Part shown: positions 26,110-35,990 of the stretch, piece after piece | Position numbering within the stretch: position 1 is the first letter of the stretch | Layout of the letters: each line of letters begins with the position of its first letter | Source: Pseudobutyrivibrio ruminis | Lineage (GTDB): Bacteria; Bacillota; Clostridia; Lachnospirales; Lachnospiraceae | Length of the DNA stretch: 62,847 nucleotides | Direction of reading: 5' to 3' | NCBI GenBank assembly: GCA_015057315.1 | Contig: SVER01000019.1 | Coordinates: 1 to 62,847, forward strand | The notes under the pieces: generated by a model | What the model saw: the letters and a program-made list of their open reading frames with translations, nothing else | The model's database searches: none | What the model was told of the DNA's origin: nothing | Made by a program: the position numbers and the translations under genes

Positions 26110-27717
26110 ATGAGACCAATACTTAAGAACAAATTGTATCTGTATCTAACAGAGTTTTTTGCGGGGATGTCAGTGATGGCAGTGGAGCTTGGGGCAAGCA
26201 GATTGTTAGCTCCATATTTCAGTTCATCACAGATTGTATGGACCATAATTATCGGCACCATTATGATAGCTATGGCGTTAGGAAATCTATATGGAGGAAG
26301 AGCTGCGGATAAGGACCCTAATCCAGATAAGCTTTATGGAAGAATCATCATTGCAGCTATTTGGATTGCAGCAATTCCTGTGGTTGGAAAATATATTATT
26401 ATGGTAATATCTGCGCTGCTGATTTTTACGGTAAGCAGCAATTTTCTTGTTATCGCAGGCTTTGTGGCCTGTATGGTTATATTCGTATTTCCGTTATTTT
26501 TGCTAGGCACAGTTACACCTTCACTTGTTAAGTTTTCTGTGGACAGCTTAGATGATAGTGGAAGTGTAGTTGGTAAGCTTAATGCCAGCAATACAATAGG
26601 TAGCATTATTGGTACATTTGTGCCTACATTTATCAGTATTCCAGCTGTTGGAACATCAATTACATTTTTGATTTTTGCAGGCATTTTGTTAGTGCTTTGC
26701 ATCATTTATTTTGTAAGCTCCGGGGTAAATTTTTCAAAGGCCAAGAAGGTACCTGTTAGTATTATTCTTTTTTTAGTCTGCTGTCTTCTTGGCCATAACA
26801 ATAGCTTTGCTTTTTGGCAGACTGGCCTTACCTATGAAGGTGAATCTATCTATAACTATTTGCAGGTGTATGAGGACGATAGACAGGTGGTTCTATCTAC
26901 AAATGTGTTGTTTGGAACTCAATCCGTATATACGAAGGAAAAAGGTCCTACTGGATATTACTATGATCATGCTATGGCTGCAGTGTATATGGGTGAAGAT
27001 GAGGATAAAGCTACACCTACAAAAATCCTTGTGCTAGGCAATGGCTCTGGCACCTATGCTACCCAGTGTGAAAGGTACTTCGATAATGTGGAGGTTACCG
27101 GAGTAGAGATAGATGAGAAAATCACATCTCTTGCCCATGATTATTTTGAACTGCCTGAAGATGTGCCTGTAGTTACATACGATGGAAGGGCGTATCTAAA
27201 TGTGGCAAAGGAAAAATATGATGTGATTATGGTTGATGCCTACCAGGATATAACCATTCCATTTCAAATGTCCAGTGTAGAATTTTTCACATTAGTCCGT
27301 GACCATCTTACGGATAATGGTGTGATGGTGGTTAATCTTAATATGCGAAGTGATTCTGCTGATAACATTAATTATTATCTGGCTGACACCATCGGCCATG
27401 TTTTTAAATCTGTTATGACAGCCAATGTACAGGGGAATACTAATAGGATTTTGTATGCAAGTATGAATGATAATATGGCTGAAAAGCTTGCAGCAGGGAT
27501 TGCTGGTGAATCAGATGAAGATCTGCTTTATATGATGGGTAAGGCACAGGAAAATCTTGTTAGCTATGAGCCGGGAAATCTGATTCTTACTGACGATAAG
27601 GCACCTGTGGAATTGCTTGGAATGGAAATCATAGATGAGCTTATTTCAGAAGAGGTTTCATACTACAAGGATATTTATAAAGAGCAGGGAATAGAAGGGC
27701 TGCTAAATCAGCTGTAA
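26110..27717 (+). CDS. Fused membrane/spermidine-synthase-like protein
   Basis: A 535-residue protein. Residues 1-235 hold about seven membrane helices (MAVELGASRLLAPYF start, a type common in spermidine-synthase fusions). Residues 260-520 hold a Rossmann-fold aminopropyltransferase-like domain: LVLGNGSGTYATQ near 310, GVEIDEKITSLA, YDGRAYL and MVDAYQD. Whether it makes spermidine is uncertain: in this fused family the substrate-binding D-x-x-D/E residues vary and few members are tested. An AGGAGG ribosome site precedes the ATG. It sits just before the GH43 gene. Confidence 0.85.
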   Translation: MRPILKNKLYLYLTEFFAGMSVMAVELGASRLLAPYFSSSQIVWTIIIGTIMIAMALGNLYGGRAADKDPNPDKLYGRIIIAAIWIAAIPVVGKYIIMVISALLIFTVSSNFLVIAGFVACMVIFVFPLFLLGTVTPSLVKFSVDSLDDSGSVVGKLNASNTIGSIIGTFVPTFISIPAVGTSITFLIFAGILLVLCIIYFVSSGVNFSKAKKVPVSIILFLVCCLLGHNNSFAFWQTGLTYEGESIYNYLQVYEDDRQVVLSTNVLFGTQSVYTKEKGPTGYYYDHAMAAVYMGEDEDKATPTKILVLGNGSGTYATQCERYFDNVEVTGVEIDEKITSLAHDYFELPEDVPVVTYDGRAYLNVAKEKYDVIMVDAYQDITIPFQMSSVEFFTLVRDHLTDNGVMVVNLNMRSDSADNINYYLADTIGHVFKSVMTANVQGNTNRILYASMNDNMAEKLAAGIAGESDEDLLYMMGKAQENLVSYEPGNLILTDDKAPVELLGMEIIDELISEEVSYYKDIYKEQGIEGLLNQL

Positions 27718-27757
27718 CTTACTGAAAATTTTTGACTTGAAGAAGGGACATAATATT

Positions 27758-29251
27758 ATGAAAATAACTAATCCAGTATTAAAAATGGATATGCCAGATA
27801 TAGATATCATTAAGGACGGGGACAATTTTTACATGGTAAGTACCACCATGTTTTTCATGCCAGGCGGACCAGTTTTGCGTTCTAAAGATTTAAAGAACTG
27901 GGAGATTGTTTCCTACATCTTTGATAAGATTGCTGATAATGATATATATCAACTTAAAAAGGGGAAAAATGCATATGGCTCTGGTCAGTGGGCTACATCT
28001 TTAGTTAAGCACAATGATATGTTTTATGCTACTTTTGCAAGTAACGATATGAAAAAGACATACATCTATTTCACAGATGATATAGAAAAATCATTTTGGG
28101 ATAGGGTTGAATTAGATGGTGTGTATCATGACATGAGTTTCCTGTTTTGGGAAGGACATTCATACCTGGTATATGGTAATGGAGATATACATATTATTGA
28201 GCTTGAAGATGATTTAAAATCAATAAAAGCTGGTGGAGTGAACAGGTTGCTTTTATCTACACCAAAGGATGGAATCATGCTTAGATGTGAAGGCTGTAGA
28301 GCTTACGTTAAGGATGGATTTATCTATCTTTGCTTTATTGAATGGCCTAAGGAAGGTGTAGGAAATGGCAGAAGACGAGAGGTTTGCTATCGCAGTACAT
28401 CCTTAGACGGTCCATTTGAGCGTAAAGTGATTTTTGATGATGATATGAATTATCGTAATTGCGGTATAGCCCAAGGAGTGTTAATAGATGCTGGCGATAA
28501 GTGGCTAAGTATGCTGTTTCAAGATCATGGGGCAGTTGGAAGAATTCCATATCTTCTTCCAATGAGCTGGCAGGATAATTGGCCAGTGATTGGTGTAGAT
28601 GGCAAGGCGCCAGTAGAGTTTGAGATAGATATGGCTGAGGTAAAGACAGCACCTCTTGTTATCAGCGAAAGCTTTAATCATAAGGAAAATAAGCTGCCAC
28701 TTCAGTTTCAGTGGAATCATAATCCTATAGAGGACGCATGGTCATTTACTGAGAGGCCAGGATATTTGCGTCTTAAGAATACTGTATGCTGTGACGGTCT
28801 GCTTAGTGCCAGAAATACCCTTACAGAAAGAACAGCTACACCTAAATCCGTATATACGATAGAAGGGGATTTCACTCAGTTGAAGGAGGGGGATTATGCC
28901 GGACTAGTTGCCTTTATGGGAGAGTACGGGCAGATAGGAGTAACTAATGAAAAGGGGAAGCTTTTCATAGTTCTAATATTTAAGGATGGAATTAAAGAAA
29001 GAATTGCTGTTTCAGAAATATCAGGCTTTGATGAAAGTCATTTATTCTTTAGGATAGCATTTGATTTTGATAATGAAGATAAAGCATATTTTTATTATTC
29101 CGTAGATGGAGAAAATTTTGTTGAAATAGGTAAGGCTTTACAGATGCATTACACCTTGGATTTATTTGTTGGATATCGAATCGGAATCTTTTCTTATGCT
29201 ACTAAGGAGACTGGTGGAATGACTGATTTTAGAAATCTGGTGGTCATGTAA
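27758..29251 (+). CDS. Glycoside hydrolase family 43 (beta-xylosidase/arabinofuranosidase)
   Basis: A 497-residue GH43 enzyme without a signal peptide, hence cytoplasmic, acting on imported xylo- or arabino-oligosaccharides. N-terminal five-blade propeller (about 1-300): the base Asp in MDMPDID (D14, the same place as in Selenomonas beta-xylosidase), the second Asp in YHDMSFLF, the acid Glu in RCEGCRAY. A C-terminal beta-sandwich (about 310-497) completes the active site. The frame opens at a TTG (27737), but ATG 27758 follows GAAGGGA. This fits a plant-fibre-degrading anaerobe. Confidence 0.88.
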   Translation: MKITNPVLKMDMPDIDIIKDGDNFYMVSTTMFFMPGGPVLRSKDLKNWEIVSYIFDKIADNDIYQLKKGKNAYGSGQWATSLVKHNDMFYATFASNDMKKTYIYFTDDIEKSFWDRVELDGVYHDMSFLFWEGHSYLVYGNGDIHIIELEDDLKSIKAGGVNRLLLSTPKDGIMLRCEGCRAYVKDGFIYLCFIEWPKEGVGNGRRREVCYRSTSLDGPFERKVIFDDDMNYRNCGIAQGVLIDAGDKWLSMLFQDHGAVGRIPYLLPMSWQDNWPVIGVDGKAPVEFEIDMAEVKTAPLVISESFNHKENKLPLQFQWNHNPIEDAWSFTERPGYLRLKNTVCCDGLLSARNTLTERTATPKSVYTIEGDFTQLKEGDYAGLVAFMGEYGQIGVTNEKGKLFIVLIFKDGIKERIAVSEISGFDESHLFFRIAFDFDNEDKAYFYYSVDGENFVEIGKALQMHYTLDLFVGYRIGIFSYATKETGGMTDFRNLVVM

Positions 29252-29396
29252 AAAGCGTAGAAAAAGGGGAGGGTATTTTTAGACTAAACTCGAAAGGTTT
29301 TAGGTGTTGCCATTTTGGGGACTGATGTGTATTCTATAATAAAGGACACATAAGTTAAATTGAGTTTCTAGACTGATAATAGGAGGAGGAGTTTTT

Positions 29397-30080
29397 ATGA
29401 ATTACGAAATTAAAGGTGAGAGCTTGCCAGTACTTAAGTGTCAGCTTAATCAGGGAGAAGCAATCCAATGTGAAGCTGGTGCTATGTCATGGATGGATGA
29501 AGGCATAGAGATGCAGACACAAGCCGGAGGCTTAGGTAAGATGTTTGGCAGATTAGTGACTGGTGAAAGTATGTTTTTAAATACTTACGTTGCTAATCGT
29601 GCAGGCGAGATTGCATTTGCATCTAAGTTCCCAGGTTCAATTAGAGCTATCGAAATTACACCTGGTAATGGACTTATAGTTCAAAAAGGCTCTTATCTTG
29701 CAACTATGGGAGATGTTAAGTCTGAAGTATTTATTCAAAAGAGGATTAGCGGAGGCTTATTCGGTGGTGAAGGATTCCTTATGAGAAAATTCACTGGAAC
29801 TGGTATAGTTTTCCTTGAGATTGATGGTTCAGCACATGATTATGAACTTGCAGCAGGTCAGGTAAAGATTGTTGATTCTGGCAATCTTGCTGCTATGTCA
29901 GAAAACTGCAATATGGAGATTCGCACTATCAAGGGTGTAAAGAATGTACTCTTCGGTGGTGAGGGATTATTCAACACAGTTGTAACAGGTCCTGGTAAGG
30001 TGGTATTACAGAGTATGCCTATTTCATCAACAGCACTTAAGCTGTATGATTATATGCCACATCCTTCTTCATCAAACTAG
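29397..30080 (+). CDS. AIM24/TIGR00266 family protein
   Basis: A 227-residue protein with the repeated beta-strand pattern of the AIM24 (TIGR00266) family: AIQCEAGAMSWMDEGIEMQT, GGLGKMFGRLVTGESMFLNTY, ATMGDVKSEVFIQKR and a second half ending NTVVTGPGKVVLQSMP. Members form trimeric beta-prisms; their biochemical role is unknown. Strong GGAGGAGG ribosome site. It is a single gene between an unassigned spacer and a terminator. Confidence 0.88.
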   Translation: MNYEIKGESLPVLKCQLNQGEAIQCEAGAMSWMDEGIEMQTQAGGLGKMFGRLVTGESMFLNTYVANRAGEIAFASKFPGSIRAIEITPGNGLIVQKGSYLATMGDVKSEVFIQKRISGGLFGGEGFLMRKFTGTGIVFLEIDGSAHDYELAAGQVKIVDSGNLAAMSENCNMEIRTIKGVKNVLFGGEGLFNTVVTGPGKVVLQSMPISSTALKLYDYMPHPSSSN

Positions 30081-30102
30081 AATTTACAAATTGAATGATG
30101 AT

Positions 30103-30145
30103 AAACCTCGGTAATCGTTGTATAATTACCGAGGTTTTATTTTTT
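30103..30145 (+). terminator. Intrinsic terminator
   Basis: AAACCTCGGTAAT (30103-30115) pairs perfectly with ATTACCGAGGTTT (30125-30137), followed by TATTTTTTT. It closes the AIM24-like gene. Confidence 0.92.
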
Positions 30146-30178
30146 TAGAAAAATTATTTATGTTAGGAATTGTAGAAA

Positions 30179-32041
30179 ATGGAGCATTTTAATACACCGG
30201 AAGAAGCACTAAAGAAGCTGTTTGGTTATGAATCCTTTAGGGAGGGGCAAAAATCTATAATAGATGCCATCTTAGAGGGTAAGGATGTTTTTGCTGTAAT
30301 GCCAACTGGGGCAGGAAAATCTATCTGTTATCAGATACCAGCAGTGGTACTTCCTGGAATTACACTTGTTATATCACCTTTGATTTCATTAATGCAGGAT
30401 CAGGTGAAATCATTAAATGAGGCAGGAATCGAGGCTGCATTTATCAATAGTGCCCTTTCGGAAATGGAATTTGCAAATACTGTTGAATCAGCAAAGGCAG
30501 GAGCTTATAAGATAATATATGTTGCGCCGGAAAGGCTTATGACCGAGGATTTCATTGAGCTTGCCAAGTCAATTTCTATTTCTATGGTGACAGTGGACGA
30601 AGCACATTGTATCTCTCAGTGGGGACAGGACTTCCGTCCTAGCTATACAAGGATTGTGGAGTTTGTAAAGGAGCTTGATAAACGTCCAATAATCAGTGCT
30701 TTTACAGCTACAGCAACAGAAAATGTAAGAGAAGATATTGTGTGCACTCTAGGGCTTATCAATCCATTTACATTAGTGCTTGGCTTTGATAGAGAAAATC
30801 TTTTCTTCCAGGTGGAACGTCCAAAGAATAAAGAACAGTTTGTTGTTGATTATATTGCAGAGCATCCAGATGAAAGTGGAATAATCTATTGTTCTACCAG
30901 AAAGAATGTGGATAAAATATACGATTTGCTACTGGCTAAGGGTGTTTCCGTTGCCAAATATCATGCAGGCATGAGTGCTGAGGATAGAAAGCAGATGCAG
31001 GATGATTTTGTATTTGACTATAAGAGCATAGTAGTGGCAACAAATGCATTTGGTATGGGAATTGATAAATCAAATGTTAGATTTGTAATTCATTTTAATA
31101 TGCCACAGAGTATGGAAAACTACTATCAGGAAGCTGGCAGAGCTGGGCGAGATGGGCTGGATTCAAAATGCATTCTTCTGTTTTCTCCACAGGATGTAAT
31201 CATTAACAAATATCTGCTAGAACACAAAGAGGAACTTGATATCGACCCGGAAGATTTAGAGATTATCAAGGAGCGGGACAACAGCAGATTACAGGCAATG
31301 GAAAAGTACTGCTATACCACAGAATGTCTCAGAAATTATATACTTAGATATTTTGGCGAGAACAGGGATGAGCCATGTGAAGACTGCGGCAATTGCCTGA
31401 GAGAATTTGAAACTATAGATATGACTGATGCAGCCAAGAAAATCATTAACTGTGTCTATGAGGCTAGGGGACGATACGGCAGAGGTATAATTGTTGATAC
31501 AGTCCTTGGAGCAAAGACAGCAAGGCTAAAAGAAATAGGTGCAATGGATTACAAGTCTTATGGTGTGCTTAATTCCAGCACCAAAAACATGCTGATGAGA
31601 TTAATCGAGCAGCTTATTTTTGAAAAATATCTTGTTGTTGGGGATTATCATGTCATTAGACTAGGTGATATCAGCAGGCTAAAAGATCCTAATACAACTG
31701 TAATGGTAAAAATCACCGATGAAGATAAGAAGCCTGCCAAGGCTAAGAAGGAAAGCAAAAAGTCAGCCTCTATGAGTGCACTTACTTCAAATGGATTTAA
31801 GCTGTTTGATAAGCTGCGTGAACTGAGACTTGAAATAGCCCGAGCTGAAAACATGCCTCCATACATAGTGTTTAATGACAAGACTTTGATTGAAATGGCA
31901 GCAAAAGTACCACTTACTGATGCTGAAATGCTTACAGTATCAGGTGTGGGAGATAGTAAGCTGAAAAAATATGGTGATCAGTTCTTGAAAGCTATTGAAG
32001 AGGCGGTGAAGGAATATCCAGAGCTGCGTAAGGAGGGGTAG
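30179..32041 (+). CDS. recQ: ATP-dependent DNA helicase RecQ
   Basis: A 620-residue RecQ helicase. Walker A MPTGAGKS (about 42-49), DEAH box with the RecQ aromatic loop (VDEAHCISQWGQDFRPSY), helicase C domain with YHAGMSAEDRK and QEAGRAGRDG, the RQC zinc-binding Cys set (CYTTECLRNY, CEDCGNC) and winged helix, a Lys/Ser-rich linker at 515-530, and an HRDC domain (about 537-615). It unwinds recombination and replication intermediates. All domains are present. Confidence 0.95.
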   Translation: MEHFNTPEEALKKLFGYESFREGQKSIIDAILEGKDVFAVMPTGAGKSICYQIPAVVLPGITLVISPLISLMQDQVKSLNEAGIEAAFINSALSEMEFANTVESAKAGAYKIIYVAPERLMTEDFIELAKSISISMVTVDEAHCISQWGQDFRPSYTRIVEFVKELDKRPIISAFTATATENVREDIVCTLGLINPFTLVLGFDRENLFFQVERPKNKEQFVVDYIAEHPDESGIIYCSTRKNVDKIYDLLLAKGVSVAKYHAGMSAEDRKQMQDDFVFDYKSIVVATNAFGMGIDKSNVRFVIHFNMPQSMENYYQEAGRAGRDGLDSKCILLFSPQDVIINKYLLEHKEELDIDPEDLEIIKERDNSRLQAMEKYCYTTECLRNYILRYFGENRDEPCEDCGNCLREFETIDMTDAAKKIINCVYEARGRYGRGIIVDTVLGAKTARLKEIGAMDYKSYGVLNSSTKNMLMRLIEQLIFEKYLVVGDYHVIRLGDISRLKDPNTTVMVKITDEDKKPAKAKKESKKSASMSALTSNGFKLFDKLRELRLEIARAENMPPYIVFNDKTLIEMAAKVPLTDAEMLTVSGVGDSKLKKYGDQFLKAIEEAVKEYPELRKEG

Positions 32042-32134
32042 AGAAAATCTTTAAAGTATGCTAATATACATTAGGTTTAGACTAAATTTTACAAATCAAC
32101 ATAAAACGATATAGATTAAAGGAGATAAATTACC

Positions 32135-33235
32135 ATGAAGCTTGGCATTGTGGGACTTCCAAACGTTGGAAAATCAACACTTTTTAATTCACTTACAAAG
32201 GCAGGAGCACTTGCAGCAAACTATCCATTTGCTACAATCGATCCAAACGTAGGCGTTGTATCAGTACCTGATAAGCGTCTTGATGCACTTACAAAAATGT
32301 ACAATTCAAAGAAGACAGTTCCAGCTACAATCGAATTCGTAGATATCGCTGGTCTTGTTAAGGGTGCATCAAAGGGTGAGGGACTTGGAAACCAGTTCCT
32401 TGCAAACATCCGTGAGGTAGATGCAATCGTTCACGTTGTACGTTGCTTCGAGGATGCTAATGTAGTTCACGTTGATGGCAGCATCGATTCACTCCGTGAT
32501 ATCGAAACAATCAACCTTGAGCTTCTTTTCTCAGATATGGAAGTTATGGAGCGTCGTTACTCTAAGACAGAGCGTTCAGCAAGAATGGACAAGACACTTC
32601 AGAAGGAAGCTGCTATGCAAAAGCGTCTTTTAGATCATATGGAAGCTGGAAACATGGCTAAGACTTTCGAGCTTAACGATGAGGACGAGGAAGCATACTT
32701 CAAGGAGTACAATCTTCTTACAGCAAAGCCAGTTATCTACGCTGCAAACGTTGAGGACGAGGACCTTGCAGATGATGGCGCTAACAACAAGAATGTACAG
32801 GCTGTTAGAGAGTATGCTGCAAAGGAAGGCTCAGAGGTATTCGTTATCTCAGCACAGATTGAGCAGGAGATTTCAGAGCTTGAGTCAGAGGAAGAGAAGC
32901 AGGAGTTCTTAGAGGCAATGGGACTTGAGGAGTCAGGTCTTGATAAGCTTATCACAGCTTCATACAGATTACTTGGTCTTATCTCTTATCTTACATCAGG
33001 AGAGGACGAGACACGTGCTTGGACAATCAAGAAGGGCACAAAGGCTCCACAGGCCGCTGGTAAGATTCATACAGATTTTGAACGTGGATTTATCAAGGCT
33101 GAGGTTGTTAGCTATGATGATTTGATGGCTAACGGCTCTATGACAGCAGCAAAGGAAAAGGGCCTTGTTCGTATGGAAGGCAAGGAATATGTTGTTGCTG
33201 ATGGAGATGTAATTACATTCAGATTTAATGTTTAG
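32135..33235 (+). CDS. ychF: Redox-regulated ATPase YchF (Obg-family)
   Basis: A 366-residue TRAFAC P-loop protein: G1 GLPNVGKST (7-15), switch region NYPFATIDPNVG, G3 DIAGLVKGASKGEGLGNQF, and NVEDED in place of the NKxD guanine motif, which is why YchF prefers ATP. A C-terminal TGS domain (SGEDETRAWTIKKGTKAPQA) is present. It associates with ribosomes and is linked to oxidative stress. Full length; codon use is strongly optimised, consistent with high expression. Confidence 0.95.
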   Translation: MKLGIVGLPNVGKSTLFNSLTKAGALAANYPFATIDPNVGVVSVPDKRLDALTKMYNSKKTVPATIEFVDIAGLVKGASKGEGLGNQFLANIREVDAIVHVVRCFEDANVVHVDGSIDSLRDIETINLELLFSDMEVMERRYSKTERSARMDKTLQKEAAMQKRLLDHMEAGNMAKTFELNDEDEEAYFKEYNLLTAKPVIYAANVEDEDLADDGANNKNVQAVREYAAKEGSEVFVISAQIEQEISELESEEEKQEFLEAMGLEESGLDKLITASYRLLGLISYLTSGEDETRAWTIKKGTKAPQAAGKIHTDFERGFIKAEVVSYDDLMANGSMTAAKEKGLVRMEGKEYVVADGDVITFRFNV

Positions 33236-33322
33236 TGAACGACAGATTGTAGAATGCCTAAAATTTTGCTATTATATAGCTAATGAAGGTTAATTGTTTG
33301 TTTTACCTACAAGGAGGTATAT

Positions 33323-33559
33323 ATGAAGATTACTAACATTAAAGACACAGAAGCATTTTTTAAGGTTATTGATAGCTGCCAGGGCAGAGTTGAGCTTGTA
33401 ACAGGTGAGGGTGATAGACTTAATCTTAAGTCAAAGCTTTCTCAGTTTGTTTCACTTGCTAACATCTTCCAGGCAGACGAGAGTATTCCTGAGCTTGAGC
33501 TTATTGCTTATGAGCCAGATGATGCGAAAAGACTTTTGGAGTTTATGATTTCACAATAA
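33323..33559 (+). CDS. Small HPr-fold-like protein without the phospho-histidine
   Basis: A 78-residue protein with a strong AAGGAGG site. The segment FFKVIDSCQGRVELVTG then LNLKSKLSQFVSLANIF and a closing PDDAKRLLEFM parallels HPr (helix, strand, then the N-x-K-S-x-x-x-x-x-S-L segment around HPr Ser46, final helix). The N-terminal His15 loop of HPr is missing. So it may be an HPr-like regulatory domain rather than a phosphocarrier. The fold assignment is an inference from pattern. It is followed by a terminator, so it forms a single-gene unit. Confidence 0.6.
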   Translation: MKITNIKDTEAFFKVIDSCQGRVELVTGEGDRLNLKSKLSQFVSLANIFQADESIPELELIAYEPDDAKRLLEFMISQ

Positions 33560-33574
33560 TTCAAAACGATTATA

Positions 33575-33610
33575 AAGGGGTCTGGTTTTTATACTGGACC
33601 CCTTATTTAT
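33575..33610 (+). terminator. Intrinsic terminator
   Basis: AAGGGGTC (33575-33582) pairs with GACCCCTT (33597-33604) across a T-rich loop, followed by ATTTAT. The T-tail is short. Confidence 0.75.
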
Positions 33611-33641
33611 GGCTATTTGAGAGTAGATAAAGAGGTTAGTG

Positions 33642-34580
33642 ATGCTTGCAAATTTGTTATTTTGTCTTAATGCTACAGTACCCATATTTCTATTAATGGT
33701 TTTAGGTTATGTGTTTAAAAAGATTAATATATTCAATGATGGACTTACTAAAGGGTTAAATAATTTTGTTTTCAAGGTGGCACTTCCAGTACTTGTTTAC
33801 AAGGAGCTTGCTACATCTGATGTAGAGGAGCTGTGGGATGCAAAGTTTGTACTGTTTTGTTTTTTGGCAACAGTTCTTTCTATAATTATCGCATATACGT
33901 TATCTTTGCTTTTTAAAGAAAAGGAGATTAGGCCGGAATTTGTCCAAGGTACTTACAGAAGTAGCGCGGCACTTTTAGGAGTGGGCATTGCCACTAATCT
34001 TTACGGCAATGCAGGTATGACTCCACTTATGATTATTGGCGCAGTACCTCTTTACAATGTATTTGCTGTGATTGTTCTTACTCTTGGACAAGGCGAGGAC
34101 AAAATAACTGGAGCATTAATGCGAAAGACTCTGTGGGGTGTTATTACAAACCCTATTATCATTGGTGTAATGCTTGGTATTGTTAGAGCGTTTATTCCAG
34201 TTCCAATACTTTTACCAAAGACCCTTGACTATGTTAGCAATCTGGCAACGCCATTGGGACTTATGGCGCTAGGTGCCAGCTTTCAGTTTAAAGAGGCAAT
34301 CACTAAGATTTGGCCTACAGGCCTTGCTACCTTTTTAAAACTCATTGGTCTTGGAATGATAATAATACCTATTGCTGTTTCAATGGGATACACACATGAT
34401 AAGCTGGTTGCAGTGCTTATAATGACCAGTTCTCCAACCACAGTTTCCACATTTGTCATGGCAAAATCTATGGGTTATAATGGAACCGTTTCAGCGGGAA
34501 TAGTGATGCTGACTACGATTCTTTCAGCTTTTACACTTACCGTATGGTTATACATACTTAGAACATACGGATTAATATAA
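33642..34580 (+). CDS. AEC-family transporter (auxin efflux carrier-like)
   Basis: A 312-residue membrane protein with ten helices in two halves separated by a short loop. The conserved GNAGMTPLMIIGAVPLYN and the second-half ALGASFQFKE and SSPTTVSTFVMAKSMG motifs are those of the AEC/MdcF family, whose bacterial members move malonate, malate or other organic acids. A GTG at 33639 precedes ATG 33642; the ATG is preferred, with GAGG 6 nt ahead. It is followed 17 nt later by pepT. Confidence 0.85.
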   Translation: MLANLLFCLNATVPIFLLMVLGYVFKKINIFNDGLTKGLNNFVFKVALPVLVYKELATSDVEELWDAKFVLFCFLATVLSIIIAYTLSLLFKEKEIRPEFVQGTYRSSAALLGVGIATNLYGNAGMTPLMIIGAVPLYNVFAVIVLTLGQGEDKITGALMRKTLWGVITNPIIIGVMLGIVRAFIPVPILLPKTLDYVSNLATPLGLMALGASFQFKEAITKIWPTGLATFLKLIGLGMIIIPIAVSMGYTHDKLVAVLIMTSSPTTVSTFVMAKSMGYNGTVSAGIVMLTTILSAFTLTVWLYILRTYGLI

Positions 34581-34597
34581 AAGAAATGGAGATTACT

Positions 34598-35818
34598 ATG
34601 AGAGCTTACGAGAGATTATTAAATTACGTTAAGGTTTATACTACAAGTGATGAAGATAGTACTACAGTACCTTCAACAGCCAGACAGTTTGATTTGGCAA
34701 AGATGCTTGTTGAGGAGCTTCACGCAATCGGTGTTACTAATGCCGAGGTTGATGATAAGTGCTACATCTATGCATCAATCCCAGCCACAGCCGGATACGA
34801 GGATAAAAAGGCTGTAGGATTTATTGCCCACATGGATACAGCACCAGATTTTTGCGGTGAAAACGTTAATCCGGTAGTTGTTGAAAATTATGATGGAGAA
34901 GATGTTGTACTTGGCACTAGCGGACGTACTATCAAGGTATCTGATTTCCCACATCTTAAGACATTAAAGGGACGCACACTTATCCACACAGACGGAACAA
35001 CACTTCTTGGGGCTGATGATAAATCAGGTATCGCTGAGATTATGACATTTGCAGAGGAGCTTATTAGCTCAGGCGAGCCACACGGAAAGATTTGCATCGG
35101 CTTCACACCAGACGAGGAAATCGGCGCAGGCGCTGACCACTTCGATGTTGCACGTTTCGGTGCTGACTTCGCATATACGGTAGACGGTGGCGAGGAAAAC
35201 GCAGTAGAATATGAAAACTTTAATGCAGCAGGCGCTGATGTTAAGTTCAACGGTGTAAACATTCATCCAGGTGATGCAAAGGATATCATGGTAAACGCAG
35301 CACTTGTTGCTATGGAATTCAACGGAATGCTTCCACCAACACAGACACCTAGCCAGACAGAAGGCTACGAAGGCTTCTTCCATCTTACAGATATGAAGGG
35401 TGACGTTGCCGAAGCAGAGCTTTCTTACATCATTCGAGACCATGATGCAGATAAGTTCGCAGAGAAGAAGAAGGTTATGGAGCACGCAGCAAACATCATC
35501 AACCAGAAGTATGGTGAGGGCACATGCGAGCTTACAATAAAAGATCAGTATCAGAACATGCTTGAGATGATCAAGCCACACATGTTCCTTATTGATTATG
35601 CATTTGAGTCATTAAAGGATGCAGGAGAGAATCCTAAGGCTGTTGCAATCCGTGGCGGCACAGATGGCGCACGCCTTTCATTTATGGGATTGCCATGTCC
35701 AAACCTTGGCACAGGCGGCTACAACTTCCACGGCCCAATGGAACATATCACAGCGGAAGGTATGGACACAGTAGTTCGCGTACTTCACGGTATAGTGAAG
35801 CGCTTTGCTAATTCGTAA
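34598..35818 (+). CDS. pepT: Peptidase T (tripeptide aminopeptidase)
   Basis: A 406-residue M20B metallopeptidase releasing the N-terminal residue of tripeptides in the cytoplasm. Metal and catalytic motifs: GFIAHMDTAPDF (His, Asp), GADDKSGIAEI (bridging Asp), FTPDEEIGAGAD (catalytic Glu pair), YTVDGG (Asp), and the late His in GGYNFHGPMEHI. Residues 200-310 form the lid/dimerisation domain. The frame opens at 34586, but ATG 34598 has GGAG ahead and the family start MRAYERLLNYVKVYTTS. Confidence 0.93.
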   Translation: MRAYERLLNYVKVYTTSDEDSTTVPSTARQFDLAKMLVEELHAIGVTNAEVDDKCYIYASIPATAGYEDKKAVGFIAHMDTAPDFCGENVNPVVVENYDGEDVVLGTSGRTIKVSDFPHLKTLKGRTLIHTDGTTLLGADDKSGIAEIMTFAEELISSGEPHGKICIGFTPDEEIGAGADHFDVARFGADFAYTVDGGEENAVEYENFNAAGADVKFNGVNIHPGDAKDIMVNAALVAMEFNGMLPPTQTPSQTEGYEGFFHLTDMKGDVAEAELSYIIRDHDADKFAEKKKVMEHAANIINQKYGEGTCELTIKDQYQNMLEMIKPHMFLIDYAFESLKDAGENPKAVAIRGGTDGARLSFMGLPCPNLGTGGYNFHGPMEHITAEGMDTVVRVLHGIVKRFANS

Positions 35819-35844
35819 TAAGTGACTGTTTATTACTAGATGAG

Positions 35845-35990
35845 CCAACCGAGTAGATAATAATTGTTTTAATGAGCCCTTGATGAGCCATCCCTACTTA
35901 GATGGTGCGTTAGCAGCATCTTACGTAGGGCAATGAGCGAATAAGAGCGCAAGCGTGGCGAAATAAAATAATTATAATCTACGTGGTTGG
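35845..35990. repeat. 146-bp intergenic fold-back element
   Basis: The ends are inverted copies (CCAACC at 35845-35850, GGTTGG at 35985-35990), and the stem continues through GTAGATAATAATTGTTTTA against the complement of AAAATAATTATAATCTAC with few mismatches. The interior holds a second hairpin CCCTAC...GTAGGG and a GAGCGCAAGCG loop. It fills the space between pepT and the YitT gene. Architecture resembles the elements at 22321 and 38533, but it does not share their boxes. Confidence 0.65.

Noticed and set aside
27737..27757. TTG start for the GH43 gene
   Set aside because: The extra seven codons include the ribosome site of the ATG at 27758, and the ATG gives the family N-terminus.
35069..35581. 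A 170-residue minus-strand frame opposite pepT
   Set aside because: Composition is typical of an antisense shadow, and pepT motifs cover the same bases on the plus strand.
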